Positions 41,624 to 51,054 of a stretch of DNA of 64,000 bases are shown here, one piece after another. The stretch spans positions 94,917 to 158,916 of the forward strand of contig JBBINR010000002.1 in assembly GCA_037443785.1 (NCBI GenBank), given 5' to 3'. Position 1 is the stretch's first letter, and every line of letters begins with the position of its first letter. The position numbers and the translations under genes were made by a program. The notes beneath the pieces were generated by a model that was not told the DNA's origin, did no database searches, and saw only the letters and a list, made by a program, of their open reading frames with translations. This DNA is from JAQUOA01 sp037443785. GTDB lineage: Bacteria; Bacteroidota; Ignavibacteria; UBA10030; UBA8401.

Positions 41624-44023
41624 ATGGCAGATGACCAAATCATAAAACCAGAGTTTTCAGTAGAACCAATAGACAAAATTCCTCAAACGCTCCCGGTGCT
41701 TCCGCTGCGCGATGTCGTTATTTTCCCATATATGATTTTTCCGGTACTTGTCGGCAGAGAATCGTCGCTGCGCGCTGCAAATTTTGCATTGGATAACAGC
41801 AAATATATTTTTCTTGTCTCACAGAAAGACCCCTCGGTAGAAGAACCAGGGAAAGATGATATCTATGTTGAAGGAACCGTTGCGAAGATTGTTCAAATTT
41901 TAAAACTCCCGAATAACTTGATGAAAATCTTGGTGGATGGAGTGGTGCAGGGAACGATTGCGGAGTTTGTCGACAACGAAAAATTTCTTCAGGCAAAAAT
42001 TACCATCGCGGCACACACCGCCGATAATTCCACGGAAATGGATGCGATTGTTCGGCATGCGTCGTCGTTATTTTCTGAATATGTCCGCGCCAATAGAAAT
42101 ATCCCTCCCGAAGTATTGGCGGCATTTGAAAATATCAAAGATGTTCAACGGCGCCTCTATTATATCGCCGCGAATATATTACAAACGGTTGAGATCAAAC
42201 AAAAAATCCTAAAACTCACGGTTTTAAAGGAACAGTATTTAGAAATCATCCGTGTGCTGAATTCAGAAATTAACGTTTTGAAAATCGAGCGGGAGATCGA
42301 TACGAAGGTCCATGAAAATATCCAGCGGTCGCAGCGAAAGTATTTTATCCAGGAACAGATCAAAATTTTACAGGATGAACTCGGTGAAGAAGAATCGACT
42401 CCTGAATTGGCAAAGTTGAAAGATGATATTGCGAAAGCCGGGATGTCGAAAGACGTACACGCCAAAGCGATGGAAGAGTTTACAAAGCTGAAAAAAACTC
42501 CGTCGATGTCTCCGGAATTCGGCGTGATTCGAAATTATCTCGATTGGCTCGTCAGCTTGCCGTGGAAAAAGAAAACGAAAGACGACCTCGACATTGAGCA
42601 TGTAAAAAAGATTTTAGATGATGATCATTATGGATTAGAGAAACCGAAAGAACGCATTCTTGAACACATTGCCGTCTTGAATCTTGTGAAAGAAATGAAA
42701 GGGCAGATTTTGTGTTTGGTTGGTCCTCCGGGAGTTGGAAAAACTTCGCTGGCAAAATCGATTGCCCGTGCATTAAACAGAAAATTCGTGCGTATGTCGC
42801 TCGGCGGCGTTCGGGATGAAGCGGAAATTCGCGGCCATCGGCGAACGTATATCGGTTCGATGCCGGGAAAAATAATTCAGTCAATGAAGCGCGCCGCTGT
42901 GGTGAACCCTGTGATTCTGATGGATGAGATCGACAAGATGAGCATGGATTTCCGCGGCGATCCGGCGAGTGCATTGCTTGAAGTGCTTGATCCGCAGCAG
43001 AATTCTGCATTCAACGATCATTATCTTGAAGTGGATTATGATCTTTCGAAAGTGATGTTTATTACCACGGCGAATGTACGCTACGCAATTCCAATGCCGC
43101 TGCTTGATCGGATGGAAGTGATCGAGCTTTCCAGCTATCTTGATTTTGAAAAACGGGAAATTGCAAAACGGCATATCATTCCGCGGTTGATCAAAGATCA
43201 CGGGCTGACGAACGATGATGTTCAGCTTCCTGATGATTCAATACAAAAAATCATTACTGAATACACGCGCGAATCCGGAGTGCGAAATTTAGAACGAGAG
43301 ATTGCTTCCGTTTGCCGGAAGTCAGCCAAAGAAACTGTTCTGGCACGAAGTAAAAACAATCATGCAAAGAAAAAGGGGAAGAAGAAACACCCTGTTCTTA
43401 TTGTCGATGAAAAGAAAGTCGAAGAATATCTTGGCGTCCCGAAATTTCGCAGCAGAGCTGCCGACAAAGAAGCGCAGGTTGGATCGGTCACCGGGTTAGC
43501 GTGGACGAGCGTTGGCGGAGATATCCTTCATGTCGATGTTACATTGATGAAAGGTCCCGGCCGTTTGACATTGACGGGGCAGCTCGGCGATGTGATGAAA
43601 GAATCAGCGCAAGCGTCGCTCAGTTACATCCGTTCGAATGCGAAGAAATTGAAATTGAATCCTGAATTTTTTGACAAGAAAGAAATTCATATCCATTTGC
43701 CGGAAGGTGCAATACCGAAAGACGGACCCTCCGCAGGAATTACGATGACGATGGCGATGATCTCGGCAATCAGTGGAAAGCCGGCGAGGGCAGATGTTGC
43801 AATGACCGGAGAAATAACTTTGCGCGGCGAAGTGCTGCCGATCGGCGGATTGAATGAAAAACTTCTTGCCGCAAAACGCGCCGGGATAAAAACTGTCTTG
43901 ATCCCCAAAGAGAATAAAAAAGATCTTACGGAAATTCAGGAAAGCGTCAAAGAAGGATTGAAGATTGTTCCCGTTGAAAAGATCGAAGAAGCGCTGCCTT
44001 ATGTGTTTGGAAAGAAAAAATAA
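41624..44023 (+). CDS. lon: ATP-dependent protease Lon
   Basis: The 799 residues have the full Lon layout. A LonB N-domain starts with LPVLPLRDVVIFPYM. The AAA+ module has Walker A GPPGVGKTS (residues 367 onward) and the Walker B DEIDKM. The C-terminal protease has catalytic Ser703 (PKDGPSAGIT) and Lys746 (GGLNEKLLAAKRAG). It degrades damaged and regulatory proteins in the cytoplasm. A basic loop (KNNHAKKKGKKKHPV) separates ATPase and protease parts. dnaX starts 3 bp after the stop. Confidence 0.97.
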   Translation: MADDQIIKPEFSVEPIDKIPQTLPVLPLRDVVIFPYMIFPVLVGRESSLRAANFALDNSKYIFLVSQKDPSVEEPGKDDIYVEGTVAKIVQILKLPNNLMKILVDGVVQGTIAEFVDNEKFLQAKITIAAHTADNSTEMDAIVRHASSLFSEYVRANRNIPPEVLAAFENIKDVQRRLYYIAANILQTVEIKQKILKLTVLKEQYLEIIRVLNSEINVLKIEREIDTKVHENIQRSQRKYFIQEQIKILQDELGEEESTPELAKLKDDIAKAGMSKDVHAKAMEEFTKLKKTPSMSPEFGVIRNYLDWLVSLPWKKKTKDDLDIEHVKKILDDDHYGLEKPKERILEHIAVLNLVKEMKGQILCLVGPPGVGKTSLAKSIARALNRKFVRMSLGGVRDEAEIRGHRRTYIGSMPGKIIQSMKRAAVVNPVILMDEIDKMSMDFRGDPASALLEVLDPQQNSAFNDHYLEVDYDLSKVMFITTANVRYAIPMPLLDRMEVIELSSYLDFEKREIAKRHIIPRLIKDHGLTNDDVQLPDDSIQKIITEYTRESGVRNLEREIASVCRKSAKETVLARSKNNHAKKKGKKKHPVLIVDEKKVEEYLGVPKFRSRAADKEAQVGSVTGLAWTSVGGDILHVDVTLMKGPGRLTLTGQLGDVMKESAQASLSYIRSNAKKLKLNPEFFDKKEIHIHLPEGAIPKDGPSAGITMTMAMISAISGKPARADVAMTGEITLRGEVLPIGGLNEKLLAAKRAGIKTVLIPKENKKDLTEIQESVKEGLKIVPVEKIEEALPYVFGKKK

Positions 44024-44026
44024 TTT

Positions 44027-45757
44027 ATGAGCTATCAAGTTACTGCACGAAAATGGCGTCCCCTGGTATTTGATGATGTCATCGGACAATCGCATGTTTC
44101 GAATACATTGAAGAATGCGCTGGCGCAAAATCGTTTGGCGCATGCGTTCATCTTTAGCGGAACGCGCGGCTGCGGCAAGACGACCACAGCGAGAATTCTC
44201 GCCCGTGCGGTGAATTGCTTGAATCCGAAAAATTTTGAACCGTGCAATGAATGTGAAATCTGCAAGGAAATCATTGACGGCAGATCGCTCGATATTATTG
44301 AGATCGATGGTGCTTCGAATCGCGGTGTTGATGAAATTCGTAACCTGCGTGAGTCTGTTCGGTACGCACCGGCGCGGGGGAAAAAGAAAGTGTATATCAT
44401 CGACGAAGTGCACATGCTGACGAAAGAAGCATTCAATGCACTTCTGAAAACGCTGGAAGAGCCGCCGTCTCACGTCCTCTTTATTTTTGCAACAACAGAG
44501 CTTCATAAAGTTCCCGCAACAATACTTTCACGCTGCCAGCGGTACGATTTTCGCCGGATCAGCGTTGAAGAAATTATCGGACGGTTGAAATATATTGCGC
44601 AGCAGGAAAATATTTCAATCGATGATGATTCGTTATTGATCATTGCGAAAAAAGGCGATGGATCAATGCGCGATTCACAAAGTATCTTCGATCAGGTTGT
44701 CTCATTCTGCGGAACGACCATTACATCCCAACACGTTGCCGATGCATTGAACATTGTCGATCAGGAATTATTTTTTAAAGTCTCCGATGTGCTGAAGAGG
44801 AGAGATACGCATGCCGGCTTATCGCTGATCAATGAAGTGATCCAAAGCGGATACGATCTGAAAGAATTTATTTCCGGGGTAGCCGAGCATTTTCGAAACA
44901 TGCTTATTGTGAAGACGACACAATCCACGCAGCTCATCGAGGAGTCCGAGCTTCATCGCAAGCGGTATACCGAAGATGTTGAAGCCTTTTCATTGCATGA
45001 CATTCTCCGCATCATCAAAGTTGTGACCGATACGGATAATTCAATTCGGTACAGCGTGCAGCCCCGTTTTAAATTGGAAGTCATGATTGTGCAATTGACC
45101 AAGATGGAACAATCGGTGAATATCGATGAACTGCTTTCACGGATTGACGAATTATCGCAGTCACTTCCTTCGGAGAAAAAAAAACTTCAATCGAACGGAT
45201 CGATAAATAATCCTCCATCTGTTTCTCCAAAAATTGAATCCGAACCTGCTCCGGTTCGAATATCTCCTTCGTTCGAAAATGCAAAGCCCCGGTACACATT
45301 TTCATCGTCCGCGCCGCAATCGGTTAAAGAACCCCAAACCGATCAATCGGCAGCTTCAACCAATCACGACATCGCGGCGGTAACGCTTACGGATGTCGAA
45401 CGGGAATGGAATGCCATTGTTGACGGCATGCGAAAGAAAAAAATTTCGGTCGGGACAATTCTCGGCGAAACAACTCCTGTGGAAATCGTCGATGGAACAC
45501 TTCGCATTGCGTGCAGCGATGAGTTTCACCGCTCGACGCTTGTTCGAAACAAGGAAGTTCTTGCCGAGGCTTTTAATATTCCTCTTTCTTCACGCCTTCG
45601 GATTGAACCTTTCATTCGAACTGCCGATACACCATCGGTGCCGACAGAACGAAAAGTGTCAGCAGATCATTCGCCGGCCGCTCCTTCTTCTTCATCGGAT
45701 GACCATCCTCTCATTAAAACATTAGTTAAAGATTTTGGTGTTGAACGGGTCAGTTGA
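44027..45757 (+). CDS. dnaX: DNA polymerase III subunit gamma/tau
   Basis: The 576 residues start MSYQVTARKWRPLVFDDVIGQ. The AAA+ clamp-loader domain has Walker A GTRGCGKT (45-52), zinc Cys64, Cys73, Cys76 and Cys79, Walker B YIIDEVHML and the SRC sensor in ATILSRCQRYDF. A low-complexity linker (about 385-445) leads to a C-terminal polymerase-binding-like domain. It is the clamp loader and replisome organiser. It lies 3 bp after lon. No obvious frameshift slippery site was checked. Confidence 0.96.
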   Translation: MSYQVTARKWRPLVFDDVIGQSHVSNTLKNALAQNRLAHAFIFSGTRGCGKTTTARILARAVNCLNPKNFEPCNECEICKEIIDGRSLDIIEIDGASNRGVDEIRNLRESVRYAPARGKKKVYIIDEVHMLTKEAFNALLKTLEEPPSHVLFIFATTELHKVPATILSRCQRYDFRRISVEEIIGRLKYIAQQENISIDDDSLLIIAKKGDGSMRDSQSIFDQVVSFCGTTITSQHVADALNIVDQELFFKVSDVLKRRDTHAGLSLINEVIQSGYDLKEFISGVAEHFRNMLIVKTTQSTQLIEESELHRKRYTEDVEAFSLHDILRIIKVVTDTDNSIRYSVQPRFKLEVMIVQLTKMEQSVNIDELLSRIDELSQSLPSEKKKLQSNGSINNPPSVSPKIESEPAPVRISPSFENAKPRYTFSSSAPQSVKEPQTDQSAASTNHDIAAVTLTDVEREWNAIVDGMRKKKISVGTILGETTPVEIVDGTLRIACSDEFHRSTLVRNKEVLAEAFNIPLSSRLRIEPFIRTADTPSVPTERKVSADHSPAAPSSSSDDHPLIKTLVKDFGVERVS

Positions 45758-45829
45758 TTACATCTGAAACGGATCCATCATTCTTCATACATTTCTTTTT
45801 TCTTTTCATCGGATTTTGTAAGTTGCTAT

Positions 45830-47089
45830 ATGAGAAAATTATTCATCATGTTTTTCATAACGTTTGTTTCTTTTGCTCAGCAAAAGATTCTGATTCCGAT
45901 GGATTTGAAACAGGAAAACCATCTGAAAGCATACGGAATTGCGTTTTGGGTTCTTGAAAAAGGAATGACCGTCGATTGGCTTCTGAATTACCGGGGTGGT
46001 TCGTTTATGATTGATTACACGGATCTTGCTGCCAATGAATGCCGCATTCGCGGAGTTTCGATTGAACCGATCAGCGGTTCATCGGCGGCGCAAATTTTGG
46101 GAGAAATTGCCAGTGATAATAACAATATGGATGTTATTCGATTGGAAAAGGCTCCGAAAGTGGCCGTGTATGTTCCGCCGGGATTTAAACCGTGGGATGA
46201 TGCCGTAACACTTGCGCTTGAATATGCAGAGATTCCGTACACAAAATTATGGGACGACGAAGTGTTGAGCGGAAAGTTATCGGAATACGACTGGCTCCAT
46301 TTGCATCACGAAGATTTTACGGGACAATACGGAAAATTTTATGCGTCGCATCGCAACTCGGCATGGTACATCGACCAGCAGCTGTCGTATGAAAAAAAAG
46401 CGAAAGAATTAGGATACCGAAAAGTGTCCGATGAGAAAAAAGCTGTCGCGAGAGCCATCCGTGACTATGTTGCTTCAGGCGGTTTCATGTTTGCGATGTG
46501 TGCCGCAACGGACAGTTATGATATTGCCTTGGCATCTGAAAATGTCGACATCTGCGAGACAATGTTTGACGGCGATCCTGCAGACAGAAACGCGCAGCAG
46601 AAACTCGATTTTTCAAAAACATTTGCTTTCCAAAATTTTACCTTAGAGATGAATCCGTTTCGGTACGAGTTTTCCGATATCGATAGCCCTCCGAGCGACC
46701 CTGTGCCCTTGCGCGATCCGAATACGGATTATTTCACATTGTTCGATTTTTCCGCGAAGTACGATCCTGTGCCGACAATGCTGACCCAAAACCATGTGAA
46801 CATTCTCAAGGGGTTCATGGGACAGACGACAGCTTTCAAAAAGTCATTGATTAAACCGAGCGTTATTATTCTTGGGGAGCGTGAAGGAACCGATGAAGTC
46901 CGATACATTCACGGAAATTACGGCCGCGGCACTTTTACTTTTTACGGCGGTCATGATCCCGAAGATTATCAACATGCGGTAGGCGATCCGCCGACCGATC
47001 TCAATCTTCACAAAAATTCTCCCGGGTACAGAATTATTCTCAACAATATTCTTTTTCCTGCAGCAAAAAAGAAACAGCAAAAAACATAA
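45830..47089 (+). CDS. Secreted protein of the type labelled 'asparagine synthetase B' in relatives
   Basis: The 419 residues have a signal peptide (MRKLFIMFFITFVSFAQ) and begin KILIPMDLKQENHLKAYGIAFW. Such proteins are often annotated as asparagine synthetase B in FCB genomes, but no class II amidotransferase Cys or ATP-pyrophosphatase motif is visible, so that label seems wrong. YDWLHLHHEDF and FAMCAATDSYDIAL are conserved-looking stretches resembling a class I amidotransferase-like fold. The function is unknown. Its stop overlaps the start of the glycosyltransferase. Confidence 0.7.
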   Translation: MRKLFIMFFITFVSFAQQKILIPMDLKQENHLKAYGIAFWVLEKGMTVDWLLNYRGGSFMIDYTDLAANECRIRGVSIEPISGSSAAQILGEIASDNNNMDVIRLEKAPKVAVYVPPGFKPWDDAVTLALEYAEIPYTKLWDDEVLSGKLSEYDWLHLHHEDFTGQYGKFYASHRNSAWYIDQQLSYEKKAKELGYRKVSDEKKAVARAIRDYVASGGFMFAMCAATDSYDIALASENVDICETMFDGDPADRNAQQKLDFSKTFAFQNFTLEMNPFRYEFSDIDSPPSDPVPLRDPNTDYFTLFDFSAKYDPVPTMLTQNHVNILKGFMGQTTAFKKSLIKPSVIILGEREGTDEVRYIHGNYGRGTFTFYGGHDPEDYQHAVGDPPTDLNLHKNSPGYRIILNNILFPAAKKKQQKT

Positions 47090-47913
47090 TGGAAAAATTC
47101 CCTGTTCCAAAAGTCTCTCTTGTTATTGCTGTGTACAACAAAGCGAACAATCTTCAGTTAATTTTTACTGCGCTTGCCCGCCAAACATTTAAAGACTTTG
47201 AAATCATTGTTGCCGACGACGGTTCCGGGAAAGAAATTGCCGACGTCGTCAATAAGGCCAAACGGGATTATCCTTTCCGCATCAAACATCTGTGGCATGC
47301 CGACAAAGGCTGGCGAAAGAACATGATGTTGAATTATGCCATTCAGGAATCGACCGCCGACTACATCATTTTTATCGACGGCGATTGTATCCCTTCGGAG
47401 CGGTTTATGGAAGATCATTTTACTCATCGCGAAAAAAAATTTGTGCTGCTCGGCAGACGGGTTGAGCATGGAGAACGGTGGGCAAAAAAATTAACGGTGG
47501 AAAAAATCCGATCGGGTGAATTTGAGCGGTACTCTCTTCTTGATATTCTTGATGCTGCAAAAGGAATGTCGTCACGTTTGGAACACGGGATCAGAATTCC
47601 TTTTGAGTTTGTCCGACGCATGACAAAAAAATCTGATGGAATGCTCGGGTGTAATTTTTCAACATTCAAAGAACATCTTGTTGCTGTCAACGGATTCGAT
47701 GAAGCGTATGACGGTCCGGGGAGCGGTGAAGATTCCGATATTTTTTTCAGGCTACATTTGATCGGCGTTAAAGGAAAATCACTTCGGAATCTCGCCATTC
47801 AATATCATCTCTGGCATCCATTGACTAAAACACTGGAGAGGAATTATCAACGATTTCTTAAAATGCAGCAACGGGCACTTCCGCAGTGCCGCAACGGTTT
47901 GAAAAAACTTTAA
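47089..47913 (+). CDS. Family 2 glycosyltransferase
   Basis: The 274 residues begin PKVSLVIAVYNKANNLQLIF and continue with the GT-A signature IIVADDGSGKE. The metal-binding DxD is Asp97-Gly-Asp99 in FIIDGD-like FIDGDC. The C-terminal part has PGSGEDSDIFFRLHLIG, similar to the galactosyltransferase-type GT2 C-domain. It is probably cytoplasmic or peripheral and adds a sugar to an envelope polysaccharide. It overlaps the upstream secreted-protein gene by 1 bp. Confidence 0.9.
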   Translation: MEKFPVPKVSLVIAVYNKANNLQLIFTALARQTFKDFEIIVADDGSGKEIADVVNKAKRDYPFRIKHLWHADKGWRKNMMLNYAIQESTADYIIFIDGDCIPSERFMEDHFTHREKKFVLLGRRVEHGERWAKKLTVEKIRSGEFERYSLLDILDAAKGMSSRLEHGIRIPFEFVRRMTKKSDGMLGCNFSTFKEHLVAVNGFDEAYDGPGSGEDSDIFFRLHLIGVKGKSLRNLAIQYHLWHPLTKTLERNYQRFLKMQQRALPQCRNGLKKL

Positions 47914-48015
47914 ATGTCTATTTTCACCGACATATATCTCCATTGACCGAAAAACGAGTAACTTTTCCTTGCTTTCTGGGTAGATTAATGAAGAATTACA
48001 CAGGGAGAATTTTTT

Positions 48016-48375
48016 ATGGAAATTTATTCACACAAAAAGTCGGGAAGCGGAATGTTTGTCGGCGGGATGCTGATTTTGATAGGTTCGATATTGATGCTGC
48101 AGCGGTTTGCTATCGTGCATATCGATTCGATCTGGAATTTCTGGCCGTTCATTTTTGTCGTCATGGGTGCTTCAAAAATTATCACTGCCTTGAACGCGAG
48201 GGAATTTGGCGCTGGTATTTGGTTCATTTTTTTGGGGTTGTGGTTATATGTGTCGATCAATCAGGTATTCGGACTCGGTTTCAATGAAACGTGGCCGGCA
48301 ATTATTATTGCCTGGGGATGCAGTTTAATCTGGAAATCATTTTTTAGCAATTCGTACCGCTGGATAAGGGGGTAA
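48016..48375 (+). CDS. LiaI/LiaF-type transmembrane protein (DUF5668-like)
   Basis: The 119 residues form four short hydrophobic segments alternating with Trp-rich loops (FVGGMLILIGSILMLQRF, IWNFWPFIFVVMG, ETWPAIIIAWGCSLIWKS). This is the LiaI-LiaF membrane region type. It lacks the C-terminal LiaF domain. A GGGAG ribosome site precedes the ATG and the next gene starts 2 bp after the stop. In Firmicutes these proteins sense cell-envelope stress; here they are linked to a LytS/LytTR pair. Confidence 0.8.
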   Translation: MEIYSHKKSGSGMFVGGMLILIGSILMLQRFAIVHIDSIWNFWPFIFVVMGASKIITALNAREFGAGIWFIFLGLWLYVSINQVFGLGFNETWPAIIIAWGCSLIWKSFFSNSYRWIRG

Positions 48376-48377
48376 TT

Positions 48378-49103
48378 ATGGAAACAAAAAAATATTCGTT
48401 CTTTACACCGCAATTTATTTTAGGAATACTCATTATCGCCATTGGCGCTGCATTCATGCTCGATAATCTTGGGTATGTTGATGCCGTTGAATACGTCCGC
48501 TATTGGCCTGCTCTCCTTATTGTGTATGGTGTTGCAAAAGTATTGCAGTCGCCCGGAAGCCCGGGACGCATTTTTGGAGGGATATTAATTGCGGTCGGAA
48601 GCTTAATGCTGCTGGACCGATTAGATATTCTCACATTCCGCATTCACGACTGGTGGCCTGTCATCTTAATTATTATCGGCATCAACTTTCTCCGCGGTTC
48701 ACGAAGACGATCAAAAAATATTTTTGAACGGCAGTCCGATTCGGCATCGCCGGGCAGTTCTGACAACGATTCGTACATTAAACATTTTGCCATCATGGGC
48801 GGAGTGAAACGATCGATTTGCTCAAAAGAATTTCGCGGCGGCGAATTGACAGCAATTATGGGCGGATGCGAGATTGATCTTCGGGAAGCGGTTATTACCG
48901 ATGACGGAGCTGTATTGGATGTGTTTACATTAATGGGGGGCGTCGAACTTCGCGTGCCGATGGATTGGAAAGTCATTGTACAAGTGTCGCCATTTATGGG
49001 CGGGGTCGATGATAAAACCTACGTTCAGCAGGAAGGCAAACCTGCCAAGCGTTTACTTCTGACCGGGACAATTATCATGGGCGGCATCGAAATTAAAAAT
49101 TAA
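48378..49103 (+). CDS. LiaF-like membrane protein
   Basis: The 241 residues have an N-terminal four-segment membrane region similar to the preceding protein (about 10-110). The C-terminal domain is of the LiaF 'cell wall-active antibiotics response' type. It has a series of MGG turns (AIMGGVKRS, AIMGGCEIDL, TLMGGVELRV, PFMGGVDDK, IIMGGIEIKN), which suggests a beta-helix. LiaF-type proteins repress a two-component system in response to envelope damage. The gene lies 2 bp before the LytS-type kinase. Confidence 0.85.
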   Translation: METKKYSFFTPQFILGILIIAIGAAFMLDNLGYVDAVEYVRYWPALLIVYGVAKVLQSPGSPGRIFGGILIAVGSLMLLDRLDILTFRIHDWWPVILIIIGINFLRGSRRRSKNIFERQSDSASPGSSDNDSYIKHFAIMGGVKRSICSKEFRGGELTAIMGGCEIDLREAVITDDGAVLDVFTLMGGVELRVPMDWKVIVQVSPFMGGVDDKTYVQQEGKPAKRLLLTGTIIMGGIEIKN

Positions 49104-49105
49104 TA

Positions 49106-50158
49106 ATGCATCCAATTCTTTCCGACAGAAAAAAGCTGACGATTTATCTAATCATTTGGATCATCGCCGGCTTTTTGCTTTCATTTGTCGCAAGCAAATG
49201 GTTCTCCATTAATCTGTACGCCGCAATCATATTCATTCTTCCGATGATGTACGTGTACGGGGAGATGAATCTTTCTGCGTGGTATATCGCAAAAACATTT
49301 TCCTTTAATAAAAAAAGCGTACTGACTGTTCTTGGTGTATTGTTGGTCGCCCTTATTGCCATCAGCTCACTCTGGACATTGCTATGCTGGGGATGGATGA
49401 TCGTTATTGAACAGGGCCTGGGCATTCCTGTTCTGCCGCAAAAATCATTGATGCACTTTTTTATCGTCTATGCGACGGGAAAACAACTCTATCTTATCTC
49501 GCTTGCAATCAGTTACTTGATGACGACATTCGAAACATCGCGAAATGCAGAACACAATGCGTACGAAGCACAGTTGCTGGCACAAAGTTCCGAACTCAAA
49601 GCACTGCGCATGCAGATCAATCCACATTTTCTTTTCAACAGTCTTAACTCCATCAATGCATTAATTACGCAGCAACCCGAACAAGCAAGAACAATGACAA
49701 CGCTGCTGGCGGATTTTTTTCGAAAAAGTTTGCAGTTTGGTTCCAAAGAAACAATCACGCTTTTGGAAGAAATTTCGCTTCTGACAAATTATCTTCAGAT
49801 CGAAAAAATTCGGTTTGGTGCACGATTGAATGTAGAACAAGATATTGATGAAAAAGCATTGCCGTGTTCCGTACCGCCGCTTATTCTTCAGCCCCTGCTT
49901 GAAAACGCCATTAAATACGGCATTTCCGGAACGATTGACGGCGGACTTGTTCGACTGCGAATTGAGAAAATGCAGGAAAGGATTTTCATTACGCTGGAAA
50001 ATCCATTTGACAGCGATGTCCCCCAAAAAAATGGGACAGGGCTTGGTTTGCATATCGTAAAAAGAAGACTGGCGGCAATTTTTGGAACCGATGCTGATGT
50101 AAAGACCTTTCGTGAAAAAAATATTTTTCGAGTCGTACTCTTTTTCCCGGTAAAATAA
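49106..50158 (+). CDS. LytS/YehU-type membrane histidine kinase
   Basis: The 350 residues have four membrane helices in the first 150. A coiled segment leads to a His_kinase domain with phospho-acceptor His174 (MQINPHFLFNSLNSINALI). The HATPase_c domain has N box LQPLLENAIKYG and GTGLGLHIV. No extracellular sensing domain is visible, so signal input may come from the LiaF-like partners. It lies 2 bp after the LiaF-like gene and 1 bp before the LytTR regulator. Confidence 0.92.
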   Translation: MHPILSDRKKLTIYLIIWIIAGFLLSFVASKWFSINLYAAIIFILPMMYVYGEMNLSAWYIAKTFSFNKKSVLTVLGVLLVALIAISSLWTLLCWGWMIVIEQGLGIPVLPQKSLMHFFIVYATGKQLYLISLAISYLMTTFETSRNAEHNAYEAQLLAQSSELKALRMQINPHFLFNSLNSINALITQQPEQARTMTTLLADFFRKSLQFGSKETITLLEEISLLTNYLQIEKIRFGARLNVEQDIDEKALPCSVPPLILQPLLENAIKYGISGTIDGGLVRLRIEKMQERIFITLENPFDSDVPQKNGTGLGLHIVKRRLAAIFGTDADVKTFREKNIFRVVLFFPVK

Positions 50159-50159
50159 T

Positions 50160-50900
50160 ATGGATCGAATAAAAGCGGTAGTCGTCGATGATGAAGAGCT
50201 TGCCCGAGGATTGCTGCGAGAATATCTCTCGGGCTATCCGAACGTAGAAATTATTGCGGAATGCGGCAATGGATTTGACGCCGTGAAAATAATTTCCGAA
50301 CAAAAGCCCGATCTTATTTTTCTTGATGTTCAAATGTCGAAGTTGAGCGGCTTTGAGGTCATTGAGTTGTTAGAGCATCCACCCGCAGTGATTTTTGTTA
50401 CGGCCTTCGATCAATTTGCGCTGCAGGCATTCGATGTTCATGCCGTTGATTATCTTTTGAAGCCGTTTACAAAAGACCGGCTTGCAGAGGCATTACACCG
50501 TGCATTCGAGCGGATCGAAAAAAATTCTCCTGAAGACTTTAGCGAAATAGTTCAATTGGCAAGACCTACGGGGGAAAATCTTGAACGGGTCTTGATAAAA
50601 GAAGGATCGAAAGTTCATGTTTTTCCGGTAGAAAAGGTTGATTACGCCGAAGCTCAAGACGATTATATTTCTTTTCGTATCGAAGGAAAATCGTACTTAA
50701 AATTTCAGCGGTTAGCCGATCTTGAATCATCGCTCGACCCAAAACTCTTTGTGCGGATTCATCGCTCGTATATTCTTAATATCGACAGGCTTTCGAAAAT
50801 AGAATTATATGCAAAGGATTCGCGTACAGCAATTCTGAAGGACGGCACCCAACTTCCGGTCAGCCGAACCGGATATGATAAATTAAAAGTGCTGTTGTAA
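50160..50900 (+). CDS. LytTR-family response regulator
   Basis: The 246 residues have a receiver domain (Asp10/Asp11, phospho-acceptor Asp56 in IFLDVQMSKLSG, lysine in YLLKPF) and a C-terminal LytTR DNA-binding domain (YAEAQDDYISFRIEGKSYLKF, then RIHRSYILNIDRL). It is the output of the LytS-type kinase encoded just upstream. Together with the two LiaF-like proteins the four genes form a compact envelope-stress operon. Confidence 0.94.
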   Translation: MDRIKAVVVDDEELARGLLREYLSGYPNVEIIAECGNGFDAVKIISEQKPDLIFLDVQMSKLSGFEVIELLEHPPAVIFVTAFDQFALQAFDVHAVDYLLKPFTKDRLAEALHRAFERIEKNSPEDFSEIVQLARPTGENLERVLIKEGSKVHVFPVEKVDYAEAQDDYISFRIEGKSYLKFQRLADLESSLDPKLFVRIHRSYILNIDRLSKIELYAKDSRTAILKDGTQLPVSRTGYDKLKVLL

Positions 50901-51054
50901 AAATCATCTCCTGCAAAACTGCCGGGCTTCACGGCGTGTAAAAACAGAAAAGTATTTTTAGTTTTGTATTTTTCACGTGTGTTTCCCTTTTACCAGAATA
51001 AAATTTCTCTGCACGTCTTTACTCTTTTCATTTCGTTTCGTACACTGCATCGGT

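Noticed and set aside
43604..44506. A 300-codon minus-strand frame opposite lon and dnaX
   Set aside because: It overlaps two certain genes completely, has no domain character and looks like a composition shadow.
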